A stretch of DNA of 64,000 bases from Microbulbifer harenosus. GTDB lineage: Bacteria > Pseudomonadota > Gammaproteobacteria > Pseudomonadales > Cellvibrionaceae. The stretch spans positions 1 through 64,000 of the forward strand of contig NZ_VANI01000019.1 of assembly GCF_005771435.1 (NCBI RefSeq), given 5' to 3'. Every line of letters begins with the position of its first letter. Position 1 is the stretch's first letter. This document shows, piece by piece, positions 39,303 through 49,881 of this stretch. The notes under the pieces were generated by a model. The model did no database searches. It was not told where the DNA came from and saw nothing but the letters and a program-made list of their open reading frames with translations. Both the position numbers and the translations under genes were made by a program.

Positions 39303-41369
39303 ATGAACCTGCGTCGCCAACTGGTCCTGCTGAGCCTCTGCACCCTGGCCCTTCCCTGGGCCGGCTGCCAATACCTGCGCCAGGTGGACCAGGCCCTCAC
39401 CCAGGGGCAGATGCAGACACTGGAAGCCACCGGCAACGCCATCGCGGCACGCCTCGCCAGTGCCCCCGAACTCATAGCACCGGATCCCCGCCGCAACGGC
39501 CGCCCACCCGGTGCCCAGCTCTACCTGAACCCTCTTGCGCAAACGCCGGTGCTGGATGGCTACGGCGAGGAGTGGCGCGCGCTGCGCCTGCGGCCACGAC
39601 AGCTGCTCGATCAGGCAGGCGACCCCTTCGCGCAAATCACCCTCGGCCGGCGTGGCAGCCAGATCTATATGCTGCTCACCGCCCGCGACCGCAGCCCCAG
39701 CTATCACGACCCGCGCAGCAGCGGCATATCCAGCGGTGACACGGTGGAAATCTATACCGCGCGCCAACAATACACCCTGCCCGTGGCGAGCCAGGGACCG
39801 GTGCACGCCATGTGGTACAACCCCCGCCGCGGCCGGTACGAGCGCGAACTGCGTATCCGCGGCCGCTGGACCGCCTCCCCGCGCGGCTATCAGCTGGAGC
39901 TGACACTGCCCGCCGCCCTGAGCGACGGCGAACTGGCGGTCCGCGTGCTGGACCGCACACACAGCGACGGAGGCACCCCCGCGCGCGTCGCCGGCACCCT
40001 GCCGAACGACGGCCGCCCCGGAGTACTGGTGGAACCACTGCCGCAACTGCAGCGGGAACTGGAACACTTCGCGCGCCCGGAGCTGCAGCTCACCGTGGTG
40101 GATCAGGAGGGCTTCGTGCTTGCCCGCACCGGTATTGACTGGCACGCCACCGGGGACGACCAACCGCCCGCGGGCGAGGCGCAACCCTGGCTGCGGGATT
40201 GGCTCTACCGGCAGATACTAGCCACCGCTGCGCTATCGCCGCTGCCCCGGGACCGGTTTCCGGACAACCTGACCCAAAACCGGGAAACTGCCAGCCAGTG
40301 GTTCGGCGCCCCGGACAGCGATCCCGACAGTACCCCTGGCGATGAGCGTATTGGCGCCGTCAGCGTGCCGGTGGTAACCCGCGCTGACGATATTATCGAG
40401 CGCCCATTGCTGGGGCGGGTGATCACCGCCCAGTCCGCCAGTGCCCTGCGGTCCCTCACCGAATCCGCCGCCCGCCGCCTGTGGCTCACCACCGCCGCCG
40501 CTGCCGGCCTGGTTCTGCTGCTGCTGTTAGGCTACGCCAGCTGGCTGTCCTGGCGCATTCGCCAGCTCCACCGCGCCGCCAGCAATGCCGTGGATGCCAG
40601 CGGTCGCCTGCGGGGGGATTTCCCGCGCCCTCTTATCAATGATGAACTCGGCGCCCTCAACCGCGCCTTTGCCAGTCTGCTCGCCGAGCTGGACCACTAT
40701 CACCAGTACCTGCGCAGCCTCGCGAGCAAGCTCTCACACGAGTTGCGCACCCCACTGGCGGTGGTGCGCTCGTCCCTCGACAACCTTGCCGCCGGCGACC
40801 TCGACAGCGACAGCCGCCGCTATGCCGAGCGCGCCGCCGACGGCGGCGCCCGCCTGTCGTCGATCCTCAATGCCCTGTCCGCCGCCAATCACCTGGAAGC
40901 GAGCATCCGCCAGGCCGACCGCGAAGATTTCGATCTCGCGGACCTGGTACAGGCACTCAACCAGAGCTACGCCGACGCCCACCCCGAACACCACTTCGAA
41001 CTGCAGTGCCCCGACACGCCACAACCCTGCAACGGCGCTCCAGAGCTGCTCGCGCAACTACTGGACAAGTTGGTGGACAACGCGGTGAGCTTCGCCCCGG
41101 AGGGCAGCACAATCCATATGGCACTGACACCCGAGCGCAGGGAATACGTGCTGAGCGTCAGCAACAGCGGACCGCTGCTGCCCAGCGGTTTTGGCCAGAA
41201 GCTGTTCGACTCCCTCGTTTCGGTGCGCGACGACGGCGGCAAGGCCGGACACCTGGGGCTTGGCCTGCATATCGCGCGACTGATCGCCGACTTTCATCAC
41301 GGCGAGCTCAGTGCCGCCAATCGCGAAGATGGTAGTGGCGTCGTGTTTACACTAGCCCTGCCCCGTTGA
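39303..41369 (+). CDS. pdsS: Sensor histidine kinase of the dedicated sortase system (PdsS-like)
   Basis: 688-aa membrane kinase. An N-terminal hydrophobic segment (QLVLLSLCTLALPWAGCQYL) is followed by a long periplasmic part (~residues 35-395), whose first half resembles a carbohydrate-binding-like beta domain (GDTVEIYTARQQYTLPVASQ). A second membrane segment (~400-420), HAMP, HisKA with the phospho-His in ASKLSHELRTPLAVVR, and an HATPase domain follow. Length and the PWAGCQY start fit the marine sortase-associated kinase family as I remember it. What it senses is unknown. Neither sortase nor sortase substrate is adjacent. Confidence 0.8.
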   Translation: MNLRRQLVLLSLCTLALPWAGCQYLRQVDQALTQGQMQTLEATGNAIAARLASAPELIAPDPRRNGRPPGAQLYLNPLAQTPVLDGYGEEWRALRLRPRQLLDQAGDPFAQITLGRRGSQIYMLLTARDRSPSYHDPRSSGISSGDTVEIYTARQQYTLPVASQGPVHAMWYNPRRGRYERELRIRGRWTASPRGYQLELTLPAALSDGELAVRVLDRTHSDGGTPARVAGTLPNDGRPGVLVEPLPQLQRELEHFARPELQLTVVDQEGFVLARTGIDWHATGDDQPPAGEAQPWLRDWLYRQILATAALSPLPRDRFPDNLTQNRETASQWFGAPDSDPDSTPGDERIGAVSVPVVTRADDIIERPLLGRVITAQSASALRSLTESAARRLWLTTAAAAGLVLLLLLGYASWLSWRIRQLHRAASNAVDASGRLRGDFPRPLINDELGALNRAFASLLAELDHYHQYLRSLASKLSHELRTPLAVVRSSLDNLAAGDLDSDSRRYAERAADGGARLSSILNALSAANHLEASIRQADREDFDLADLVQALNQSYADAHPEHHFELQCPDTPQPCNGAPELLAQLLDKLVDNAVSFAPEGSTIHMALTPERREYVLSVSNSGPLLPSGFGQKLFDSLVSVRDDGGKAGHLGLGLHIARLIADFHHGELSAANREDGSGVVFTLALPR

Positions 41370-41398
41370 GACGGCAGGAACTACCCTGGACAACCGCC

Positions 41399-41464
41399 AT
41401 TCCGGGCCTGACCCGGAATCCAGTGCTACGAAGCTGGATGCCGGATCAAGTCCGGCATAACTGT
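41399..41464. repeat. Dispersed double-hairpin repeat
   Basis: Two adjacent hairpins, ATTCCGGG/CCCGGAAT and GATGCCGGA/TCCGGCAT, are joined by CCAGTGCTACGAAGCTG, with CCAG/CTGG pairing in between. This resembles the widespread 'ATTCCGG...CCGGAATCCAG' class of intergenic repeats found in many proteobacteria. It follows the pdsS stop by 30 bases and precedes the rpsT promoter. Confidence 0.7.
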
Positions 41465-41521
41465 GTTGCCGGGATTAAGCAGCGCGCAGCCCCCGCAGTC
41501 ACAAACTCACCGCGCCGGCGG

Positions 41522-41549
41522 TTGACAAACAAACAACGCTGGGGATAAT
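41522..41549 (+). promoter_or_regulatory. Sigma70 promoter of rpsT
   Basis: A perfect -35 TTGACA (41522-41527) and -10 GATAAT (41544-41549) with a 16-base spacer lie about 60 bases before the rpsT start. Confidence 0.8.
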
Positions 41550-41614
41550 GTCGCGTCCCAAACGGGCCCCCGGCCCGATTGTTCGAGTTATCAAGATCCA
41601 GACAGGAGCAACCG

Positions 41615-41881
41615 GTGGCCAACTCACCTCAAGCGAAGAAACGCGCGCGCCAGAATGACAAGCGCCGCAATCACAACGCCAGTCTGCGCTCCATGGTGCG
41701 CACCTACATCAAAAAGGTAGTTGCAGCCATCGATGCAGGTGACGCTGATAAAGCCAAAACCGCTTACGCGGCTGCTGTGCCGGTCATCGACCGCATGGCC
41801 GACAAAGGCATCATTCACAAGAACAAGGCAGCTCGCCATAAGAGCCGCCTGAACGCCCAGATCAAGAAGCTGGCCGCCTGA
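41615..41881 (+). CDS. rpsT: 30S ribosomal protein S20
   Basis: Primary 16S rRNA-binding protein of the small subunit. 88 aa, very basic, beginning [20 protein letters not shown] and ending NAQIKKLAA, as in known S20. The start is GTG at 41615 with CAGGAG eight bases upstream; S20 genes often use non-ATG starts, which tie into autoregulation. It has its own promoter and terminator, so it is monocistronic. In Pseudomonas it lies next to murJ; here the sortase-type set and a small ORF intervene. Confidence 0.97.
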   Translation: MANSPQAKKRARQNDKRRNHNASLRSMVRTYIKKVVAAIDAGDADKAKTAYAAAVPVIDRMADKGIIHKNKAARHKSRLNAQIKKLAA

Positions 41882-41901
41882 GCCAATTTCTGACTGAGCA
41901 C

Positions 41902-41931
41902 AAAAAACCCCGCGATAGCGGGGTTTTTTAT
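41902..41931. terminator. Intrinsic terminator of rpsT
   Basis: A 12-bp perfect stem (41902-41913 / 41918-41929) with a GATA loop has six As and six Ts at its edges. It can also serve proB on the other strand. Confidence 0.92.
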
Positions 41932-41998
41932 TGCCTCAATTTAGCGTAACGACCCTTCCGAGAAGGGCCCGCCACTCAGGGCTCCACGACCAACCCAG

Positions 41999-43132
41999 TC
42001 ACAGCAGGATCAGATTGTCGCGATGGATCAACTCATCGTCGTCGCGATAGCCGAGCAACTCCACAATCCGCTCTGACGACTGACCGCAGATCCTGGACGC
42101 CTCACCACTGCCGTAATTCACCAGCCCGCGCGCGATCTCCTCGCCGCCGGCATTGACACAGCTCACCAGCTCGCCGCGATGAAAGCGCCCGTCAACACCC
42201 ACCACGCCCACCGGCAGTAAACTCTTGCCCTGGTTGCGCAATGCGCGCTCCGCGCCGGCATCCAAATAGAGCTTGCCGCGCACCTGCAGCTGCCCAGCCA
42301 GCCAGCGCTTGCGCGCCGTCAGCGGGTCCGCCTCGGGCATCAACAATGTGCCCAGCGCCTCTCCCGCCGCCACACGCTCGATCACCGCCTCCGCACCACC
42401 GCCAACGATTACCGTGCGCGCACCGGAGCGCGCCGCCAGCTGAGCCGCGCGCACCTTGGTAGCCATGCCGCCACGGCCGAGGCCGCTGCGAGAGCCGCCC
42501 GCCATTGCCACCAGACGCGGGTCTGTGGCCACCGCTTCGCGCACCAGTTCTGCCGCCGGGTTGTCGCGCGGGTCCTCGGTAAACAAACCCTCTGCGTCGG
42601 TGAGAATCAGCAGCACATCCGCCTCCACCAGATTGGCCACCAGGGCCCCCAGAGTGTCGTTGTCGCCGAAGCGGATCTCATCGGTCACTACCGTGTCATT
42701 CTCATTGATGATCGGCACCGCACCCAGCGACAACAGGGTGCGCAGGGTGCTGCGGGCATTGAGATAACGGGTGCGGTTGGAGAGATCGTCATGATCCAGC
42801 AGGATCTGCGCCGTGCGGCAGTCGTACTGTCCAAACGCGTGCTCATACACCTGCACCAGATGGCTCTGCCCTACAGCGGCGGCGGCCTGCAGCTGGTGGA
42901 TGGATTCGGGGCGTTTGCGCCAACCCAGGCGGTCCATGCCCGCCGCCACGGCACCGGAGGATACCAGCAGCACCTCAATACCCTGACGGCGCAGGGCACT
43001 GATCTGCCCCGCCCAGTTGTGGATCGCGGCGCGATTGACGCCGCGACCATTGTCGGTGAGCAGGGCGCTGCCAATTTTGATTACCCAGCGCTTGCTGGCG
43101 GAGAGTTGCTGACGCGACGAAGTGGAGTCCAT
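41999..43132 (-). CDS. proB: Glutamate 5-kinase
   Basis: First enzyme of proline synthesis, phosphorylating glutamate. The amino-acid kinase domain begins [17 protein letters not shown] and has [17 protein letters not shown] and [20 protein letters not shown]-terminal PUA domain (residues ~285-365) follows. 377 aa. It lies 73 bases downstream of obgE in the same direction, the usual obgE-proB pair, and converges on rpsT. Confidence 0.96.
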   Translation of the reverse strand: MDSTSSRQQLSASKRWVIKIGSALLTDNGRGVNRAAIHNWAGQISALRRQGIEVLLVSSGAVAAGMDRLGWRKRPESIHQLQAAAAVGQSHLVQVYEHAFGQYDCRTAQILLDHDDLSNRTRYLNARSTLRTLLSLGAVPIINENDTVVTDEIRFGDNDTLGALVANLVEADVLLILTDAEGLFTEDPRDNPAAELVREAVATDPRLVAMAGGSRSGLGRGGMATKVRAAQLAARSGARTVIVGGGAEAVIERVAAGEALGTLLMPEADPLTARKRWLAGQLQVRGKLYLDAGAERALRNQGKSLLPVGVVGVDGRFHRGELVSCVNAGGEEIARGLVNYGSGEASRICGQSSERIVELLGYRDDDELIHRDNLILL

Positions 43133-43205
43133 TTATTCCTCATATCAGGACACGCCCCTGCAGGCCATCCCTGAGTCGGGACAATCCTCTGGAAGGGCAG
43201 AAAAC

Positions 43206-44426
<1,221 letters not shown>

Positions 44427-44483
44427 TTACCCGGTCTTCAGTGTAATTTGCCCGGGATCAATACAAAAAAGTGGGCAAGATAC

Positions 44484-44513
44484 AAAAAAGCCCCGCAATT
44501 GCGGGGCTTTTTA
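44484..44513 (-). terminator. Intrinsic terminator after rplU-rpmA
   Basis: GCCCCGC/GCGGGGC stem (44490-44496 / 44501-44507) with an AATT loop. It is extended by A/T pairing and followed by a T run on the minus strand. It lies between rpmA and obgE. Confidence 0.88.
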
Positions 44514-44530
44514 TCGGGCGCTGTGACCGC

Positions 44531-44788
44531 TTAGGCAGTTTCGATAGAAACAAACTTCCGGTTATTCGCACCTTTCACCTCAAACTTCACCACGCCATCG
44601 GCGGTAGCGAACAGGGTGTGATCTTTGCCCATACCAACATTCACACCAGCGTGGAACTTGGTACCGCGCTGACGCACGATGATGCTGCCTGCGGAGACAG
44701 CTTGACCGCCAAAGCGCTTCACGCCCAGGCGTTTACTTTCGGAATCGCGACCGTTGCGCGTACTACCGCCAGCTTTCTTGTGTGCCAT
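44531..44788 (-). CDS. rpmA: 50S ribosomal protein L27
   Basis: L27, whose flexible N-terminus reaches the peptidyl-transferase centre. 85 aa starting [20 protein letters not shown], with the standard core [20 protein letters not shown]. No N-terminal extension of the Firmicute type is present. Cotranscribed with rplU, 18 bases away. Confidence 0.97.
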   Translation of the reverse strand: MAHKKAGGSTRNGRDSESKRLGVKRFGGQAVSAGSIIVRQRGTKFHAGVNVGMGKDHTLFATADGVVKFEVKGANNRKFVSIETA

Positions 44789-44806
44789 GAGTCGTTACTC
44801 CTCTGC

Positions 44807-45118
44807 TTATGCCTTGATGCCAGTGATCTTAACTTCGGTGTACCACTGACGGTGACCTTGACGCTTCATGGAGTGCTTACGACGACGGAACTTGATGATT
44901 TTCACCTTGTCGCCGCGGCCGTGGCTCAGCACTTCTGCAGTCACCTTGGCACCTTCCACTACAGGCGCACCGATGTTGATGGCGTCGCCGTTTACTACCA
45001 TCAGAACCTTGTCAAAATCGACAGATTCACCGGTAGCAGCTTCAATTTTTTCCAGGCGCAGAACTTCGCCTTCTACAACACGGTGTTGTTTGCCACCGCT
45101 TTCAATAACTGCGTACAT
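44807..45118 (-). CDS. rplU: 50S ribosomal protein L21
   Basis: L21 of the large subunit, 103 aa, starting [20 protein letters not shown] and ending [12 protein letters not shown]. The frame runs open to 45178, but the ATG at 45118 has GGAG upstream and gives the standard protein. First gene of rplU-rpmA. Confidence 0.97.
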   Translation of the reverse strand: MYAVIESGGKQHRVVEGEVLRLEKIEAATGESVDFDKVLMVVNGDAINIGAPVVEGAKVTAEVLSHGRGDKVKIIKFRRRKHSMKRQGHRQWYTEVKITGIKA

Positions 45119-45297
45119 ATTTCTATGCTCCAACAAAATGGACGACACGAAGCAGCGACAGGGTCTAATCACCAACAATCGGTGACCACTCAGCCAGCAT
45201 TTTGGGAGCTTGCGCCGTGTGTTTAAAACGTCTTCCCGGCCCAGAGGTCACCCCATGAACTAACATGACAGGCGAACCCGGTGCGAGCGGGGCGCAG

Positions 45298-45326
45298 ATT
45301 CTAATCAATTAGGCCGCACGGCACAA
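45298..45326 (-). promoter_or_regulatory. Promoter of rplU-rpmA
   Basis: On the minus strand TTGTGC (45321-45326) and TAGAAT (45298-45303) are separated by 17 bases. The predicted start lies about 170 bases before the rplU ATG, so the mRNA has a long leader, possibly regulatory. Confidence 0.65.
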
Positions 45327-45430
45327 TAGCGCGCTTTTCGGGCAACAGCCTGCCCGCGCCTTTCCGCCCGCGTCCAAAACCGCTAGTCTTGCCGCCGACA
45401 GAATACCAAAGCGATGTATAAGGAACCCGC

Positions 45431-46393
45431 ATGTTGCCTTTCCACCAGGTAGCCGCCGACGATTTTGCGGCGGTCAATCAGACCATCATTGATCAACTGC
45501 ACTCAGACGTTCCCCTGGTGGAAAACATTGGCCACTATCTGGTTGAGGCCGGCGGCAAGCGCCTGCGCCCGCTGCTGGTGCTGCTGTGCGCCCGTGCGGC
45601 GGGCTACCGGGGCGAGGATCATATCCCGCTGGCGGCGATTATTGAGTTCATCCACACGGCGACGCTGCTGCATGACGATGTGGTGGACACCTCGGACATG
45701 CGCCGCGGCCGCATCACCGCCAACGCCCAGTGGGGCAATGCGCCGGCGGTGCTGGTGGGCGACTTCCTTTACTCCCGCGCCTTCCAGATGATGGTGGCAC
45801 TGAAGGACATGGACATCATGGCGATCCTGTCTGACACCACCAACACCATTGCCGAGGGCGAGGTGCAGCAGCTGGTGAATGCGGGCGATCCTGCGGTCAC
45901 CGAAGCCAATTACCTGAACGTTATCCATAAGAAGACCGGCGCGCTGTTCGAAGCGGCCTGTGAAACCGCAGCGGTTCTGGCCGGCTGCAGCGCGGATGAG
46001 CGCGAATCCCTGAAGCTCTACGGTCGCCATCTGGGCTCTGCCTTCCAGCTGGTGGACGATGCACTGGATTACCGCGGTAATTCGGAAGAGCTCGGTAAGA
46101 ATGTGGGCGACGACCTGGCCGAAGGCAAGCCGACCCTGCCGCTGATTTACGCGATGGCGAATGGCACTGAAGAACAGGCAGCTTTAGTGCGGGAGGCAAT
46201 TGAACAGAAATCCGCGGATAAACTTCCTGAGATTGTTGCGACTATCGAGTCTTGTGGTGCGCTGGATTACACCTTTGATCGCGCCAGAAAAGAAGTCGAA
46301 CTCGCCCTGGAGAAACTGGAGTTTTTGCCGGACGGGGAGCACAAGACTGCGCTTCGACAGTTAGCGGAATTTTCGATTCAGCGGACCACTTAA
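45431..46393 (+). CDS. ispB: Octaprenyl (polyprenyl) diphosphate synthase
   Basis: Trans-prenyltransferase making the ubiquinone side chain from FPP and IPP. The first Asp-rich motif is in LLHDDVVDTSDMRRG, the second in FQLVDDALDYRGN. 320 aa. AAGGA precedes the ATG. Product length (C40, C45 or other) cannot be read safely. It is divergent from rplU, as in E. coli and Pseudomonas. Confidence 0.95.
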   Translation: MLPFHQVAADDFAAVNQTIIDQLHSDVPLVENIGHYLVEAGGKRLRPLLVLLCARAAGYRGEDHIPLAAIIEFIHTATLLHDDVVDTSDMRRGRITANAQWGNAPAVLVGDFLYSRAFQMMVALKDMDIMAILSDTTNTIAEGEVQQLVNAGDPAVTEANYLNVIHKKTGALFEAACETAAVLAGCSADERESLKLYGRHLGSAFQLVDDALDYRGNSEELGKNVGDDLAEGKPTLPLIYAMANGTEEQAALVREAIEQKSADKLPEIVATIESCGALDYTFDRARKEVELALEKLEFLPDGEHKTALRQLAEFSIQRTT

Positions 46394-46394
46394 C

Positions 46395-46427
46395 AAAAAG
46401 CCCCGGAGTATCTTCGGGGCTTTTTGT
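46395..46427 (+). terminator. Intrinsic terminator of ispB
   Basis: A stem of AAAAAGCCCCGGAG with CTTCGGGGCTTTTT (one G-T pair) and a 3-base loop starts just after the ispB stop and ends in a T run. Confidence 0.9.
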
Positions 46428-46499
46428 TTGCGGCTCTGAAGCTGGCGTGGAGGCGGCTGATAGACTTTTGAAGCGTGGTTCTAAATCAGGTCCGCTGGC

Positions 46500-46610
46500 G
46501 GCGCGGCACCGGGTGCGGGTTTTCCGGACCGCTGTGAACCCATCCCTGGGCGCTGCGGCGCAAACATCCTGTTTGCGACGCTCCTGAAAACCCGCACCCG
46601 GCACCCCGCC
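46500..46610 (-). repeat. Nested-hairpin repeat, copy E
   Basis: 29-bp outer arms (46500-46528 / 46582-46610) with a few mismatches, an inner hairpin (46555-46579), and a linker reading CCCAGGGATGGGTTCAC on the minus strand. The internal ~55 bases are almost identical to copy D, while the outer arms differ. Orientation is minus. Confidence 0.9.
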
Positions 46611-46673
46611 TTCGCATCGCACTTTTGAACTTCGACTCTATTGCCAAAAACGAAGTCGAAAATTCAAAGCTAA

Positions 46674-46787
46674 GGCCCTGCTACCGGGTACTGCCTTGCG
46701 AGACCTTCTAAAACAGGGATGTTTTAGAAGAGCCCCCATGGATGGGTTCACGGCGTGTCTCGCAAGGCAGTACCCGGTAGCAGGGCC
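46674..46787 (+). repeat. Nested-hairpin repeat, copy F
   Basis: Perfect 31-bp outer arms (46674-46704 / 46757-46787). A perfect 11-bp inner hairpin (46705-46730) has loop GGGA, and the linker contains CATGGATGGGTTCAC. Orientation is plus, opposite to copy E. The spacer to E is palindromic (TTCGACT 46631-46637 with AGTCGAA 46654-46660, and flanking TTTGAA/TTCAAA). Confidence 0.9.
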
Positions 46788-46838
46788 GCCATTGAACTCC
46801 ACTACGAAGTGCAACAGTGCCCACAACGAAGTAAAAAA

Positions 46839-48188
46839 CTATCCGCGAATCAGAACCAGCAACTCTTCGGTCTTGGCCTTCATCAACGCCTCATCCCCAC
46901 GGGACTCGACATTCAAACGCACAACCGGCTCAGTGTTGGACATGCGCAGGTTGAAACGCCAATCGTCAAAGGCAACGCTCAGACCATCCACATGCTCGAC
47001 GCTGTTGGCACCGGCCGCGTACTTCTCTTCCGCCGCCTGCAACAGGGCTTTCGGGTCGGCGACCTTGGAATTGATCTCACCACTGCACGGGAAGGCTTTC
47101 ATGCGCTCGCCCACCAGCTGCGACAAAGGTTTGCCACTGCGGCTCACCAGCTCCGCCACCAGTAGCCACGGAATCATACCGCTGTCGCAGTAGGCGAAAT
47201 CACGGAAGTAATGGTGCGCACTCATCTCGCCGCCGTAAATGGCGTCTTCCTTGCGCATACGCTCCTTGATAAAGGCGTGGCCGGTTTTGCTCTGCACCGG
47301 CTCGCCGCCCGCCGCTTTCACGATATCCTCGGTATTCCAGGTCAGGCGCGGGTCGTGTACCACCTTGGCACCCGGGTGCTTGGCCAGGAAGGCTTCCGCC
47401 AACAGGCCGACGACGTAATAGCCCTCGATGAATTCACCGCGCTCATCGAAGAAGAAACAGCGATCGAAGTCACCGTCCCAGGCAATACCGAAATCCGCAC
47501 CACTCTCGCGTACGGCAGTAGCGGTGGACTCGCGGTTTTCCGGCAGGATCGGGTTGGGAATGCCATTGGGGAAGGTGCCATCGGGCTCGTGGTGCACGCG
47601 CACGAATTCAAACGGCAGGTGCGGAGCCAGGGCATCCACCACCGCACCGGCGCCACCGTTGCCCGCGTTAACCACCAGTTTCAGCGGTTTCAGTGTGGAA
47701 ACGTCGACGTAACCCAACAGATGTTTTACGAAATCGTCGCGGTGCGCAAAGGTGTGCAACTCACCACGCTTTTCCACTGCGGGGAAATTGTTGTCTTCCG
47801 CGAGCTTTTTAATGTCCAGCAGGCCAGTGTCACCACTGATCGGGCGGGAGCCTGCACGCACGAATTTCATGCCGTTGTAGTCCATGGGGTTGTGACTCGC
47901 GGTAACGCAGATTCCGCCATCGAAGTCGCCATGGAAGGTGGAGAAATAGATTTCCTCGGTACCGCATTCGCCGATGTGATAAACATCGGCCCCGGCGTCG
48001 CGCAGGCCGTTGGCCAGGGCGTCGGTCAGCTCGCCACTGGTGAGGCGGATATCGTGCCCCACCACCACGCGGCGCGCCCCCAGAAACTGGGCGAAGGCGC
48101 GACCTACACGGTAGGCCACATCGGTGTTCAGCTCGTCCGGCACGCGGCCGCGCAGATCGTACGCTTTAAAACAGGTCAATTCAGACAT
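46839..48188 (-). CDS. manB: Phosphomannomutase (ManB/CpsG type)
   Basis: Alpha-D-phosphohexomutase interconverting mannose-6-P and mannose-1-P, feeding GDP-mannose synthesis with ManC. The phosphoserine loop is [15 protein letters not shown]; the metal loop DGDFDRC and the substrate loops [13 protein letters not shown] and [12 protein letters not shown] are present. The ATG at 48188 ([17 protein letters not shown]) gives 449 aa. The frame stays open to 48305 inside galU. It starts one base after the galU stop, so they are co-translated. Phosphoglucomutase activity (AlgC-like) is possible. Confidence 0.85.
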   Translation of the reverse strand: MSELTCFKAYDLRGRVPDELNTDVAYRVGRAFAQFLGARRVVVGHDIRLTSGELTDALANGLRDAGADVYHIGECGTEEIYFSTFHGDFDGGICVTASHNPMDYNGMKFVRAGSRPISGDTGLLDIKKLAEDNNFPAVEKRGELHTFAHRDDFVKHLLGYVDVSTLKPLKLVVNAGNGGAGAVVDALAPHLPFEFVRVHHEPDGTFPNGIPNPILPENRESTATAVRESGADFGIAWDGDFDRCFFFDERGEFIEGYYVVGLLAEAFLAKHPGAKVVHDPRLTWNTEDIVKAAGGEPVQSKTGHAFIKERMRKEDAIYGGEMSAHHYFRDFAYCDSGMIPWLLVAELVSRSGKPLSQLVGERMKAFPCSGEINSKVADPKALLQAAEEKYAAGANSVEHVDGLSVAFDDWRFNLRMSNTEPVVRLNVESRGDEALMKAKTEELLVLIRG

Positions 48189-48189
48189 T

Positions 48190-49026
48190 TCAGCCCTTTC
48201 CCCCCGGTAAATACATTGTTTTGTAGACGTGATTGGTGGCTTCGATAAAGCCGTCGACGGAGCCGCAATCGAAGCGGCGTCCCTTGAATTTATACGCGAG
48301 AACACAACCGCGCTGCGCCTGCGTCAGCAGCGCATCGGTGATCTGCACCTCACCGTTTTTCCCCGGCGGGGTCTCGCGGATCAATTCAAAAATATCTGGC
48401 GTGAGAATGTAGCGGCCGATGATGGCCATATTGCTCGGCGCGTCTTCCGCCGCCGGTTTTTCCACCATGTCGGTGACTTGATAGAGGTCCGGTTTGATTT
48501 CGTTGCCGGCAATAACACCGAACTTGTGAATCTGGTCCGCTGGCACTTCCTCTACCGCGACAATGCTGCAGCGGAATTGCTTGTACAGTAGCACCATCTG
48601 CTCGAGTACACCGGGACCATCATTGAGGCAAAGGTCGTCTGCCAGCACCACGGCGAAGGCTTCGTCGCCGATGAGGCGCTGCCCCTGCAAAATGGCGTCG
48701 CCGAGACCGCGCATCTCGCCCTGGCGAGTGTAAGAAAAGCTGGCGCGGTCGATTACCTTGCGCACGCTGTCGAGGTAGCGCTCTTTGCCCGTGCCGGCGA
48801 TCTGATGCTCAAGCTCGAAGTTGGTATCGAAATGGTCTTCAATGGCGCGCTTGCCGCGCCCGGTGACAAAGCCGATTTCAGTCAGGCCCGCCTCAATGGC
48901 CTCTTCCACGCCGTATTGCACCAGAGGTTTGTTGACCAGCGGCAACATCTCCTTGGGCATGGCCTTGGTCGCCGGCAGGAAGCGGGTTCCGTAACCGGCC
49001 ACGGGAAAAAGACATTTTTTGAGCAT
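48190..49026 (-). CDS. galU: UTP--glucose-1-phosphate uridylyltransferase
   Basis: Makes UDP-glucose for LPS and exopolysaccharides. The nucleotidyltransferase signature ([20 protein letters not shown]) is at the N-terminus. Later motifs are [20 protein letters not shown] and [18 protein letters not shown]. The ATG at 49026 has GAGGG upstream and gives 278 aa. It is in an operon with the phosphomannomutase, so two nucleotide-sugar routes are made together. Confidence 0.95.
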   Translation of the reverse strand: MLKKCLFPVAGYGTRFLPATKAMPKEMLPLVNKPLVQYGVEEAIEAGLTEIGFVTGRGKRAIEDHFDTNFELEHQIAGTGKERYLDSVRKVIDRASFSYTRQGEMRGLGDAILQGQRLIGDEAFAVVLADDLCLNDGPGVLEQMVLLYKQFRCSIVAVEEVPADQIHKFGVIAGNEIKPDLYQVTDMVEKPAAEDAPSNMAIIGRYILTPDIFELIRETPPGKNGEVQITDALLTQAQRGCVLAYKFKGRRFDCGSVDGFIEATNHVYKTMYLPGGKG

Positions 49027-49229
49027 CACACCCTCGCTGAAATTCTTCCACCAGCGCTCTCCTGCGCCGAGTGGCCGCAAGTTATCACAAAACCATGATA
49101 ATGATCAGGCAAGAATCAGACCGCCCATGACCCGGGGCAAACTGGCAAGATGTCCGGAGTTTCCCGCCACAAGCCGCGGGTCAAGGGCTATTTGAGACAG
49201 TTCCGGTCACAAAAAGGGTTATGACCGAC

Positions 49230-49257
49230 TGGACAAGCTATCCTTAGCCCTTAGAAT
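49230..49257 (+). promoter_or_regulatory. Sigma70 promoter of fabA-fabB
   Basis: TGGACA (49230-49235) and TAGAAT (49252-49257) with a 16-base spacer lie about 40 bases before the fabA ATG. Each box matches consensus at 5/6. Confidence 0.6.
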
Positions 49258-49295
49258 GCCGGCTCGTGTAAAGAATGCCCAAAATCGGGGACCCA

Positions 49296-49820
49296 ATGAG
49301 TAATTTCGTTCAAAAAAGCAGCTACACCCGCGAAGAGCTCCTGGCCTGCAGCCGCGGAGAAATGTTCGGCCCGGGCAACGCCCAGCTGCCCGCCCCCAAT
49401 ATGCTGATGCTCGACCGCATCACCCATGTCTCCAAAGACGGCGGTGAATTTGGCAAAGGCGAGCTGATTGCCGAGCTGGATATCACCCCCGACCTGTGGT
49501 TCTTTGACTGCCATTTCCCCGGTGACCCGGTCATGCCCGGCTGCCTCGGCCTGGATGCCATGTGGCAGCTTCTGGGGTATTTTCTCGCGTGGAAAGGCAA
49601 CCCCGGTCGCGGCCGCGCCCTCGGCTGCGGCGAAGTGAAATTCACCGGCCAGATCCTACCGACCAATAAGAAGGTTACTTACCATATTCAGATGAGCCGG
49701 CTGGTGGAACGCAAGCTGGTGATGGGCATCGGCAATGGCTCCGTGTCTGTCGACGGGCGCGAAATCTACACTGCCACGGATCTGCGTGTCGGCCTGTTTA
49801 CCCGCACAGACAACTTTTGA
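49296..49820 (+). CDS. fabA: 3-hydroxydecanoyl-ACP dehydratase/isomerase
   Basis: Introduces the cis double bond of unsaturated fatty acids by dehydrating 3-hydroxydecanoyl-ACP and isomerising the product. The catalytic His is in [20 protein letters not shown] and the Asp in the same block. The ATG at 49296 ([15 protein letters not shown]) follows GGGGA and gives 174 aa. An ATG seven codons upstream is in frame but has no ribosome site. fabB follows 61 bases later, the standard pair. Confidence 0.96.
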   Translation: MSNFVQKSSYTREELLACSRGEMFGPGNAQLPAPNMLMLDRITHVSKDGGEFGKGELIAELDITPDLWFFDCHFPGDPVMPGCLGLDAMWQLLGYFLAWKGNPGRGRALGCGEVKFTGQILPTNKKVTYHIQMSRLVERKLVMGIGNGSVSVDGREIYTATDLRVGLFTRTDNF

Positions 49821-49881
49821 TCTGTCGGTCTGTCACACAAAACAATAACAATTCACACAACAAGTTTTATTGGAGATCACT

